This document shows positions 6,079-14,226 of a stretch of DNA of 40,820 bases, piece by piece. The notes below the pieces were generated by a model, which ran no database searches, was not told where the DNA came from, and worked only from the letters and a program-made list of their open reading frames with translations. This DNA is from Flavobacteriales bacterium. Lineage in GTDB: Bacteria > Bacteroidota > Bacteroidia > Flavobacteriales > UBA1820. Made by a program: the position numbers and the translations under genes. Numbering within the stretch: the first letter of the stretch is position 1; each line of letters begins with the position of its first letter. Where the stretch lies: assembly GCA_017620815.1 (NCBI GenBank), contig JAGAUI010000006.1, positions 1-40,820 on the forward strand, written 5' to 3'.

Positions 6079-7737
6079 TTATATCAAGTCCTGGATTAAA
6101 CCTATTATAAGTATTATAATCAACGCTATGACATATGTAACCAAAAATATAGCCCCAGCAGCTAGAACAAATACTCCAGTGTATGATAAAAGCAATGCTA
6201 TCATAGAGTAGAGTATAAAGTTCCATATGCCTAGGATAAAGCCTCTTATAAATCTCATCGTAGATGAAGCTACCCTGTATGTAAATGCAGGTATTTTTGA
6301 TTTGCGGGATTTTATACCCTTATACATCACAAAGGCAAGAGATATAGCCATTATGAATTTTGGAGTTATGTCCCATTTGTCCATCAGCCAAGTACTCCAT
6401 GGTGCAAAGAAATCATAGTGATAGTACAGCGTGTAGAATATGGGGGCAGAAAGCATAGTACATATCACTACCGATAGATTGATGCCAAATTTGGCAGAGG
6501 TGGACATTCTCTCTTCTAGTTGTTGCTGCATATAGGCTTCGTTTGAGCCAGCTTGAGGATATTTGTTTACCTTTTGCAGTACTGCCCATGCCCGCCCATA
6601 CTGACGTTTTTTGCAGTGAAGGTTTACACGTGTTTTAAGGTCGTCCATCTTTTGGGACATGGGAGATGTAATCGTAAATAGTTTCCAGTTATCACCTACT
6701 AACATACAGCTAAACCTATTCCCGTCCACTTCATATATAACGGTTTTGGCACTACATTCACACACCTCAACATCACTGAAACATACAGCAGTATGAGATG
6801 AACGTTCTATATAAACGGGTAGTTTTGAAAGCATGACTCCTACTACGGGGCGTGAATTAAGAGCTGCTTGTTTAAAATCATCTCTGTCAATGTGTATCCT
6901 CTCCATTACCTTCCATGGAGTATCCTCGTCAATCAATTTGCACATCTTTCCTATTTCGTCCTGTGAGAATAGGGAAGGGAACAGATAATCTATATAATTT
7001 TTTGTGTATTGTATAAGGTGTAACTGCCAGTATTTTAATACCTTTTTGTCGCCTCCGCAGCTGCTGCATGTAACTTTACCTGTCGTGCCACAAGTCTTAC
7101 ATGGTATTTCTTTATAAGAGAAGGATTCTATTTTTCCAGTACCATTGCAATTGTAGCACGTTCTTTTATCTTCTCGTGTTTTTCTTACATGGCGTAATAC
7201 GTTTCTTTTCTCATTATAGTCCCATACCAATTCATTGTCATAATATTCTTTGGTTTCGGTTTTATATCCTCGACCATAGCATACGGGACAATCTTCTTTT
7301 ATGGTAATCTTTTGTTCTATCACTCCTTTACCACCACATTCTGGACAAATGACTTTACCTGTGGCATTGCAGGTAGGGCAGTCTGTGATGTAATCTGTGC
7401 CAGAAATGTTATAGAAAGTGTCTTTGGATGTGAAATCATTGGGAAAAGGGACTATCTTCCAACGGTCTATATCAGACTCTTGGCAGGCAGTAGAGCGTGA
7501 GGGTTTCCTGCCCTTGATACGGTCATAGGTGTTTTTAAGCAGACGCTTGTCATATTGCGTTTTAAGGATGCCCCTATATAACGGAGAGTCCCATACTTCT
7601 ATCACTTTAAGGGAGTCACCCAGGTCATCACGATTGTAACCTTCTACCGATGCTCCCCACTGATTGAACAACTGACGGAATCTTTTTTCTTCCTCTTGGG
7701 TGAAAGAAATTTTCTGTGGGTTTTTATAGTTTGCCAT
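6079..7737 (-). CDS. DnaJ-type zinc-finger membrane protein without a J domain
   Basis: A 552-residue protein with six CxxC modules at residues 120, 131, 150, 194, 213 and 224. Most are followed by xGxG (CPECGGKG, CPVCYGRG, CYNCNGTG), as in the cysteine-rich domain of DnaJ. There is no HPD-bearing J domain. The N-terminal 110 residues are charged. The middle (about 235-410) is soluble with extra Cys residues. The C-terminus has about four hydrophobic helices (roughly 420-440, 461-475, 498-520, 523-550). The zinc domain probably binds unfolded protein or acts in thiol exchange, anchored to the membrane. It starts 11 bp after the preceding membrane protein gene, so the two form an operon. The exact role is unknown. 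Confidence 0.82.
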   Translation of the reverse strand: MANYKNPQKISFTQEEEKRFRQLFNQWGASVEGYNRDDLGDSLKVIEVWDSPLYRGILKTQYDKRLLKNTYDRIKGRKPSRSTACQESDIDRWKIVPFPNDFTSKDTFYNISGTDYITDCPTCNATGKVICPECGGKGVIEQKITIKEDCPVCYGRGYKTETKEYYDNELVWDYNEKRNVLRHVRKTREDKRTCYNCNGTGKIESFSYKEIPCKTCGTTGKVTCSSCGGDKKVLKYWQLHLIQYTKNYIDYLFPSLFSQDEIGKMCKLIDEDTPWKVMERIHIDRDDFKQAALNSRPVVGVMLSKLPVYIERSSHTAVCFSDVEVCECSAKTVIYEVDGNRFSCMLVGDNWKLFTITSPMSQKMDDLKTRVNLHCKKRQYGRAWAVLQKVNKYPQAGSNEAYMQQQLEERMSTSAKFGINLSVVICTMLSAPIFYTLYYHYDFFAPWSTWLMDKWDITPKFIMAISLAFVMYKGIKSRKSKIPAFTYRVASSTMRFIRGFILGIWNFILYSMIALLLSYTGVFVLAAGAIFLVTYVIALIIILIIGLIQDLI

Positions 7738-7748
7738 ATTTCTTCCTC

Positions 7749-8216
7749 CTATTTTTTAAATGCTACTGCTTCATTATCAAAATCTAGTGGTCGTATGGAA
7801 CTGAATCCTAGATGTATGGATATTATAATTGCGATAATCACTAGAATAGAAAGTATCACAGGTATAGCAAGTGCCAGACGGTCTGTCTGGGTAATTTCTT
7901 CTTCCCACTGTTTGTCATCTAATGCCTTAAAACAATATGATATTACTGTACGACCTTTGAATTCGTCTTTTGTTTTGCCTTCTGCGAGGTCTTTTTTGTA
8001 TAAAATTTCGGCACATTGTACTGTCTTTTCTTTGGCTGCTTTTATGCTGGAAGGATAGTATGCTGTATATGCAGCAGAAAAAACTTTTTGGTAATCGGTT
8101 GCAGTGGTGGTGCTTTCTCTATCTTCTAGGTCGTTGGGGCGGGAGGTATGGTAATGTATTAAGAAGCCCAGGGCTCCAAATAATAGCCCGTATTTTAATA
8201 AAGTTAGGATTTTCAT
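7749..8216 (-). CDS. Two-helix membrane protein, partner of the zinc-finger protein
   Basis: A 155-residue protein with no family I recognise. A hydrophobic N-terminal helix (ILTLLKYGLLFGALGFLI, about 3-20) is followed by a charged, probably extracytoplasmic, domain of some 90 residues with two Cys, then a second helix (about 113-137, LALAIPVILSILVIIAIII) and a short tail. It is the first gene of a two-gene minus-strand operon, driven by a TATATTTG box at 8265-8272. The tight linkage suggests it works with the J-less DnaJ-type zinc-finger protein in the same membrane. Confidence 0.75.
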   Translation of the reverse strand: MKILTLLKYGLLFGALGFLIHYHTSRPNDLEDRESTTTATDYQKVFSAAYTAYYPSSIKAAKEKTVQCAEILYKKDLAEGKTKDEFKGRTVISYCFKALDDKQWEEEITQTDRLALAIPVILSILVIIAIIISIHLGFSSIRPLDFDNEAVAFKK

Positions 8217-8264
8217 ATCGGGAGAAAATTAAGTTAAATGTTATGAGTTATATAATGGTTGAGG

Positions 8265-8295
8265 CAAATATATAAAACATTTATGGTCTTGACAA
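8265..8295 (-). promoter_or_regulatory. Bacteroidota promoter, membrane/zinc-finger operon
   Basis: On the minus strand the -7 box TATATTTG is at 8265-8272, with a TTG at 8293-8295 20 bp upstream of it. It diverges from the secA promoter. Confidence 0.55.
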
Positions 8296-8356
8296 TCATC
8301 TATATAAAGAATATAGTTTTAGGTTTATCTTTTTATGTTTTTGTGATATAAATGCG

Positions 8357-8364
8357 TATATTTG
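8357..8364 (+). promoter_or_regulatory. Bacteroidota -7 box, secA
   Basis: TATATTTG matches TAnnTTTG and lies 56 bp before the secA ATG. The nearest TTTG (8340-8343) is only 13 bp upstream, so the -33 element is uncertain. Confidence 0.5.
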
Positions 8365-8419
8365 CAATTCTGAAAAACCCAAATCAATATAAATACACAA
8401 AACACATTTTTTACTACAA

Positions 8420-11400
8420 ATGAGCTTTATAGAAAAGATAATGAAGGTATTCTTTGGTGATAAATCTGCCAAAGACATCAAGGCTATACGTCCATACATA
8501 GACCGTGCTCTAGAATATGGGGAAAGCATTAAAGATATATCCAACGATGAACTCCGCAGTAAGACGCTAGAATTCCGCCGCCGCATAAAAGAAGCGACAG
8601 AAAGTCTTGACGCTGAAATAGCATCCCTACAATCCCAAGCCGACGTTGAAAATCAAAAGGCGGTAGGAGATACATCTGGTGATGTGGCAGGAGAGCAAGA
8701 TGAAAAGACACGCCTTAAAAATCTAGAAAATATATTCTCTCGCATAGACGAACTTAAAAAAGAGGTTCATCGCGTTACAGAAGACACTCTTAAAGAAATC
8801 CTGCCAGAGGCATTTGCGGTGGTTAAGGAAACGGCTCGTCGTTTTGCTACAAACGAAAGCATAGAAGTAACGGCTACTCCTTTTGACCGTGAATTATCGG
8901 CTACGCACCCAAATGTAACACTGGATGGGGATAAGGCTCTGTGGGCTACTTCGTGGGATGCTGCTGGTACAGCGGTGAGATGGGACATGGTGCATTATGA
9001 TGTACAGCTCATAGGTGGTGTGGTTCTTCACGAAGGTAAAATAGCCGAAATGGCAACAGGAGAGGGTAAGACACTGGTGGCAACACTACCTATATACCTT
9101 AACGCTCTACCCGGTAAAGGTGTACACGTGGTAACGGTGAACAACTATCTGGCACGTCGTGACGCTGCGTGGATGGGGCCTTTGTTCCAGTTCCATGGTC
9201 TTTCGGTGGATTGTATAGATAATACCACTCCCAATAGCCCAGAACGTAAAAAAGCATATCTAGCAGATATCACCTATGGTACCAATTCTGAATTTGGTTT
9301 TGACTACTTGAGAGATAATGGTGCTCGTGATGCCGAAGAACTAGTACAGCGTGAGCATAACTTTGCTATAGTGGACGAGGTGGATAGCGTCCTTATAGAC
9401 GATGCTCGTACACCTCTTATCATATCTGGTGAGATGGTAGGTGGTGATAACAGCGAGGAGTTTGTAGCACTACGTCCACAGGTAGAACTTATAGTAGCAG
9501 AACAGAAACGATTTATACAGAAGGAATTTGTAGAGGCAAAACGTATGATAGCCGAAGGTGATACATCGGCCAGTGATGATGGAGAAGGAGGTGGAGCAAA
9601 ACTGTATAGAGTATTCCGTGGTGCTCCCAAAACAACTGCCCTTATAAAGTATCTGAGTGAAGGAAATAATAAACTCCTGCTTCAAAACGTAGAAGCCAAA
9701 TACATGGAACTTGGTAACCGTCTTATGCCAGCGATTGACAAAGACCTTTTCTTTACCATTGACGAGCGTATAAATAGCATACAGCTTACAGACCGTGGTG
9801 TGGCATATCTTTCCAAATACAATAATGACGAACGTTACTTCATACTGCCAGACCTAGGTGTAGATATAGAAGCTATAAATAACGACGAGAGCTTGAGCCC
9901 AGAAGAAAAAGATGAGGCTCGTTCTGCTCTATATCGTGATTTCAGTGTCAAGAGCCAACGCCTGCATATACTCACACAGATGCTTAAGGCATATATGCTC
10001 TTTGAGAAAGACGTGCAGTATGTCATCATGGATAACGAAGTAAAAATAGTAGATGAGCAGACAGGTCGTATAATGGAAGGCCGTCGTTATTCAGATGGAT
10101 TGCACCAAGCACTGGAAGCCAAAGAAAATGTCAAAATAGAAAAAGCTACACAGACATACGCTACTATCACACTCCAGAACTATTTCCGTATGTATAAAAA
10201 ATTGGCTGGTATGACAGGTACTGCTATGACCGAAGCCAATGAGTTCTGGGAAATATATAAACTGGATGTGGTAGAAATCCCTACCAATCGTCCTATAGCC
10301 CGTAATGACCAAGCCGATATGCTCTTCCGTACCAAACGTGAAAAGTATAATGCGATAGAACGAGAGATAGCACGTCTGCATGAAGAGGGACGCCCTGTAC
10401 TGGTGGGTACGACATCGGTAGAGGTGAGTGAGCTTATATCTCGTCGTTTGAGTATGAGAAAGATAGAGCATAACGTCCTCAATGCCAAACTCCATATGCA
10501 GGAGGCAGAAATAGTAGCTCGTGCAGGTAAACCGGGTGTTGTTACCATCGCTACCAATATGGCCGGTCGTGGTACCGACATCAAACTTACACAGGAAGTA
10601 AAAGATAAAGGAGGTCTGGCTATCATAGGTACAGAACGTCACGATTCACGTCGTGTGGACCGTCAGTTGAGAGGTCGTGCAGGACGTCAGGGAGACCCGG
10701 GTACTTCACAGTTCTATATTTCGCTGGAAGATAACCTGATGCGTCTTTTTGCTTCGGAACGTCTAGGTAAGATAATGGCGTTCCTAGGTATTAAAGAAGG
10801 CGATGTGATACAGGATAAACGTATCACCAATATGGTGGAAAAAGCCCAGAAACGTGTAGAAGAAAATCATTTTGGTTCTCGTAAACATACGTTGGAATAT
10901 GACAACGTGATGAACTCACAACGTCAAGTGGTATATGCACGTCGTCGTCATGCTCTCTTTGGTGACCGCTTATCGGTGGATATTTCAAACATGATGAGCG
11001 ATGCTTGCTACGTCATAGTAAACGAAGAGAAAAACGGAGGTTCTTATGAGGAGTTCCGCCGCAGGGTATTGGAAGCCTTTGCAGTTGAGTGTCCTATAAC
11101 ACAGGAAGAATTTGCCGAAGGCAGTGTGGAAAACCTTTCTGCTCGTATGGTAGATGCTATGTTTGTCATTCTTAAAGAAAAGATGGAACGCATAGTAAAT
11201 GATGTGTATCCGTTCATAAAGAATGTGTATGAGGCTCCAAATAATCATTATAGAATGATAGGTGTTCCTTTTTCTGATGGTATCAAGACCCTGCATATGG
11301 GTGTTGACCTAGAAAAAGCATATAATACAGCTGGACATCAGGTGGTTTCAGACCTTCAGAAGAATATAGTCCTTTCTATCACAGACGATGCTTGGAAACA

Positions 11401-11842
11401 GCATTTGAGAGATATGGATGATTTGCGTGAAACTGTGCGTAACGCTGTATATGAACAGAAAGACCCTGTCCTTATTTATAAGTTTGAAGCATTTGAGCTT
11501 TTCCAAGCTATGATAAACAAGGTAAACCTTTCTGTAATATCATTCCTGATGAAAGGTAAACTCCCTATCCAAGACCCTTCCCGTGTAGAGCAGGTGCGTA
11601 AGGCAAAACGTGCAGTAGGGCGTGAAGGCCGTGGAGTAGAAGAAGGGGCACAACAAGGTATGCCAAATGTCCCACAGGAGATAGAACGTCCTCGTACATA
11701 TGTGCGTGAAAGTCCCAAATACGGTCGCAATGACCGCGTGAAAGTACAAAATATAAGTACAGGAGAGGTAAAAGAGATGAAATATAAACAAGCCGAACCA
11801 CTAGTAGAAGCAGGTACTTGGGTGGTGACAGGTAAAGCCTAG
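8420..11842 (+). CDS. secA: Preprotein translocase ATPase SecA
   Basis: A 1140-residue SecA, the motor that drives unfolded preproteins through SecYEG. Visible motifs are Walker A ATGEGKT in nucleotide-binding domain 1, the DEVDSVLIDDARTPLIISG Walker B/link region, the GTERHDSRRVDRQLRGRAGRQGDPG helicase motif in domain 2, and ITDDAWKQHLRDMD in the helical scaffold. It is longer than E. coli SecA (901 aa), as usual for Bacteroidota, with insertions near residues 55-90 and 340-370. The C-terminus lacks the zinc-binding SEC-C cysteines; instead it ends in YGRNDRVKVQNISTGEVKE, the tail seen in many Bacteroidota. A very strong hairpin follows the stop. Confidence 0.98.
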   Translation: MSFIEKIMKVFFGDKSAKDIKAIRPYIDRALEYGESIKDISNDELRSKTLEFRRRIKEATESLDAEIASLQSQADVENQKAVGDTSGDVAGEQDEKTRLKNLENIFSRIDELKKEVHRVTEDTLKEILPEAFAVVKETARRFATNESIEVTATPFDRELSATHPNVTLDGDKALWATSWDAAGTAVRWDMVHYDVQLIGGVVLHEGKIAEMATGEGKTLVATLPIYLNALPGKGVHVVTVNNYLARRDAAWMGPLFQFHGLSVDCIDNTTPNSPERKKAYLADITYGTNSEFGFDYLRDNGARDAEELVQREHNFAIVDEVDSVLIDDARTPLIISGEMVGGDNSEEFVALRPQVELIVAEQKRFIQKEFVEAKRMIAEGDTSASDDGEGGGAKLYRVFRGAPKTTALIKYLSEGNNKLLLQNVEAKYMELGNRLMPAIDKDLFFTIDERINSIQLTDRGVAYLSKYNNDERYFILPDLGVDIEAINNDESLSPEEKDEARSALYRDFSVKSQRLHILTQMLKAYMLFEKDVQYVIMDNEVKIVDEQTGRIMEGRRYSDGLHQALEAKENVKIEKATQTYATITLQNYFRMYKKLAGMTGTAMTEANEFWEIYKLDVVEIPTNRPIARNDQADMLFRTKREKYNAIEREIARLHEEGRPVLVGTTSVEVSELISRRLSMRKIEHNVLNAKLHMQEAEIVARAGKPGVVTIATNMAGRGTDIKLTQEVKDKGGLAIIGTERHDSRRVDRQLRGRAGRQGDPGTSQFYISLEDNLMRLFASERLGKIMAFLGIKEGDVIQDKRITNMVEKAQKRVEENHFGSRKHTLEYDNVMNSQRQVVYARRRHALFGDRLSVDISNMMSDACYVIVNEEKNGGSYEEFRRRVLEAFAVECPITQEEFAEGSVENLSARMVDAMFVILKEKMERIVNDVYPFIKNVYEAPNNHYRMIGVPFSDGIKTLHMGVDLEKAYNTAGHQVVSDLQKNIVLSITDDAWKQHLRDMDDLRETVRNAVYEQKDPVLIYKFEAFELFQAMINKVNLSVISFLMKGKLPIQDPSRVEQVRKAKRAVGREGRGVEEGAQQGMPNVPQEIERPRTYVRESPKYGRNDRVKVQNISTGEVKEMKYKQAEPLVEAGTWVVTGKA

Positions 11843-11865
11843 ATATATGAACAGACTAGGCGGAA

Positions 11866-11919
11866 AAACCACAGCCCCGCTATGCGATAAGTATATCGCT
11901 AGCGGGGCTGTGGTTTCTT
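11866..11919 (+). terminator. Very strong hairpin after secA
   Basis: Perfect 17-bp arms pair 11866-11882 with 11900-11916. After a single bulged T the stem continues for 6 bp (11884-11889 with 11894-11899) to an AGTA loop. TTTCTT at its 3' end and AAAAA before it fit a terminator. It lies inside the longest open frame of the next gene, which argues that this gene starts after it. Confidence 0.8.
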
Positions 11920-11924
11920 CACAG

Positions 11925-12233
11925 ATGAGGGTGGTGGAGAAGATGATACGGTATTATTGTGCTGCTCACCATGACGGTAGAGATAAAAAAGATGGTCTAT
12001 GTGGCGAGTGTGGTGAGCTTTTGCAGTATGCTCGTCATAGACTGAATAAATGCCCTTATGGTGAATCAAAACCAAACTGTTCGCAATGTAAGATACATTG
12101 TTATAGTAAGGATAAAAGAGAGAAAATAAAAAATGTGATGCGTTATTCGGGACCTAGAATGATTTTCTATGCACCCGGGGATATGTTTGTCTATCTCGCT
12201 AGGAAGATTTCATATGCACTTAAAAAGAAATAA
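11925..12233 (+). CDS. YgbA-family protein (nitrous-oxide-stimulated promoter family)
   Basis: About 102 residues of small Cys-rich protein matching the YgbA_NO family: an N-terminal MIRYYCAAHH segment, a CGECGELLQYARHRLNKCPYG core, then CSQCKIHCY and the conserved PRMIFYAPGDM stretch. E. coli ygbA is a NsrR target linked to recovery from nitrosative stress; the biochemical activity is not established. The Cys pattern suggests metal or Fe-S binding. The frame is open from 11847, but that stretch contains the 51-nt secA hairpin and adds unconserved residues, so I choose the ATG at 11925. It lies in tandem after secA and converges on the exopolysaccharide operon. Confidence 0.85.
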   Translation: MRVVEKMIRYYCAAHHDGRDKKDGLCGECGELLQYARHRLNKCPYGESKPNCSQCKIHCYSKDKREKIKNVMRYSGPRMIFYAPGDMFVYLARKISYALKKK

Positions 12234-12245
12234 AAAACGGTATAT

Positions 12246-12280
12246 GTAAAAATAGGCATCCGCAGGGTGCCTATTTTTAC
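12246..12280. terminator. Bidirectional terminator, YgbA gene / exopolysaccharide operon
   Basis: Arms 12246-12261 and 12265-12280 pair with one G-T, around GCA. The outer parts are A-rich on the left and T-rich on the right, fitting termination in both directions between convergent genes. Confidence 0.88.
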
Positions 12281-12298
12281 ATTTGATATTTTTGGGTT

Positions 12299-14206
12299 TT
12301 ATAGATATGCGAGATATCTGGTAGAGGATAGCTGTTTTATCTTTAATTCCAACGAATTTTTATTGCTATCCATAACTATAACCTTTTTAGGAACAAAACC
12401 CGCTGCACAATCTATCCCAAACACATATGATGTATTGCTCGCATTGATGTTCCCATTTACCTGTATGAGTATTTTGTTGTCTTTTTCTTTCACACAATAA
12501 TCGTGTCGTAACTCTCTTCTGTCAAGCCAAAAGTCTCCATAGTCTTCAAAATTATAAAGTCCTATGGTATTTAAATCCAGACTTTCTATGAGCATCTTCT
12601 GTGCCAACATCTTCCATTCACGATTTGGGTGGATAAGCAGTACAGATGGAGCGTAGTTGCCTTTCAATTTGTTGAGAACACCTAGCCACATAGTAGGCTT
12701 TTCACTCCAGTTATTCTCATTCATAGGGTCACTATTTATCACATCAGAAAAATGAAGAGGTATTTGCAGTACGCTTGAGAGTTCGTTTGCCCACTCATTG
12801 CCTATGCGGTCCATATATGGGAATTCTGAAAGTACATCACCAGCACTGTAACACGATGAAAACGCATATTTTGCATCTTGCAGTGTGATGGGGAAATTCT
12901 TGTTCATAGTAAGGTGTCCTGAACGGAACGAACGTACCTTGTTCCCTAGGTCTTCTTCTATTATCTGTCTAGAAAGAGCTATCTCTGCCCAAGTGGAACC
13001 GCCTGTGGTGATACCAGTATTGACGTCATGTGTAGCACGATAGTCTTCTTTGGATACAGGTGTGATAGGGAAACGTTCTGTCTTGGAAAAATCGGGGAAG
13101 TGGCCTATGGAATGACTGCCAACGGTATGCCCATCTTGCAGTAGTTGTTTTGACTGAGCGATGGACACATCATCATAAAAAGCCGATAGATATGGCGAGT
13201 CCCTATAATAATGTACGGTTAGGAAGTAATGAGCTTTTAGTTTCAGGCTCTTTTCATATGTGGACATATGATGCATCTGGTCATAAGCTGTACGAGAATC
13301 ACAGTCGTGGGTAGGGATAAGTACAGTCTGGTATCCTGCAGGTATGGTGAATTTCCATACAGATGTTCCCTGTGTTTTGGCAAATGTAGAGCGTAAAAAT
13401 AGGGCATATACGTCTGCCGAAGGTTCAAAATCATTGCTGTATGACCTCGAAGCCGAAAAATCTTTGTTGAGTTGTGAACGCTGTATGACGTCTCTCCATA
13501 GCACACCAAATGTGTAAGCTGTGCCACGTCCTGTTTTCTTGCGTATAACGGCAGCTTCGCCAGTGTTATAGCTAGCCATCGTCTCTCCCGATGTTACAGT
13601 ATAGGCATAGCTTTTGATGGAGTATTCACCGCTTATCTCTTTGGCGTTACCTATGGATACTTTTTTTTCTTCGGGTTGGTCGGCATATTCCAGTTCCTTG
13701 TCGTTATTATAACTATCATTCCAAGAGTATGATGTGCGGGTTTTGTTATATGAACTGCCACTCACTCCAAATAATGATGCTGCTCCCTGTGGCACTTCTA
13801 CCAATGCTGGAGAGATGATACACCCACCTTCATTTACCCATTGGGATAATTTTTCCCATTCCTGTTTGTTAAATGTAGAGGATTTGATGGGGGAGGATAG
13901 TATTATCATACATGCTTTTTTAAGAGCTGTAGATAGGTCTGTCGTTGTAGATGTGGGAAGGCCAGCTACCTCTACAATGTATTCTGCTGAATACAGGTTA
14001 CGGCCAGTCTCGCTACTACTCTCGGTATCACCACTACGGCGATTGATGTCAAGAACCACACATTGGGCGTGAGGAGTGAATACATCATCTGTCGGGGTAG
14101 GCATAGGTGGTTCATCGGGAGTAGGAGTAGTGTCTCCCTTCCCACATGAGACCAATGCGGTTATAACAACCCCACATAGAAAAATTTTTATATCATTCCA
14201 ATGCAT
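12299..14206 (-). CDS. Lipoprotein polysaccharide deacetylase (NodB-like fold), exopolysaccharide operon
   Basis: A 635-residue lipoprotein: signal peptide with lipobox LVSC (Cys21), then a Pro/Thr-rich linker (about 25-43). An N-terminal domain (about 45-250) resembles a GATase-like fold (LSQWVNEGGCII). A carbohydrate-esterase-4-like domain runs from about 290 to 560. Its metal and catalytic motifs look modified but present: THDCD at 299-303, the SHSIGH pair H365/H369, R428 in FRSGH, and LIHPN with H526. A short beta-rich tail follows. CE4 enzymes remove N- or O-acetyl groups from polymers. As the last gene of the operon, it likely modifies the nascent polymer in the periplasm or on the cell surface. 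Activity on N-acetyl groups is inference. Confidence 0.82.
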   Translation of the reverse strand: MHWNDIKIFLCGVVITALVSCGKGDTTPTPDEPPMPTPTDDVFTPHAQCVVLDINRRSGDTESSSETGRNLYSAEYIVEVAGLPTSTTTDLSTALKKACMIILSSPIKSSTFNKQEWEKLSQWVNEGGCIISPALVEVPQGAASLFGVSGSSYNKTRTSYSWNDSYNNDKELEYADQPEEKKVSIGNAKEISGEYSIKSYAYTVTSGETMASYNTGEAAVIRKKTGRGTAYTFGVLWRDVIQRSQLNKDFSASRSYSNDFEPSADVYALFLRSTFAKTQGTSVWKFTIPAGYQTVLIPTHDCDSRTAYDQMHHMSTYEKSLKLKAHYFLTVHYYRDSPYLSAFYDDVSIAQSKQLLQDGHTVGSHSIGHFPDFSKTERFPITPVSKEDYRATHDVNTGITTGGSTWAEIALSRQIIEEDLGNKVRSFRSGHLTMNKNFPITLQDAKYAFSSCYSAGDVLSEFPYMDRIGNEWANELSSVLQIPLHFSDVINSDPMNENNWSEKPTMWLGVLNKLKGNYAPSVLLIHPNREWKMLAQKMLIESLDLNTIGLYNFEDYGDFWLDRRELRHDYCVKEKDNKILIQVNGNINASNTSYVFGIDCAAGFVPKKVIVMDSNKNSLELKIKQLSSTRYLAYL

Positions 14207-14226
14207 TATTTTATATTCATCTTGTT

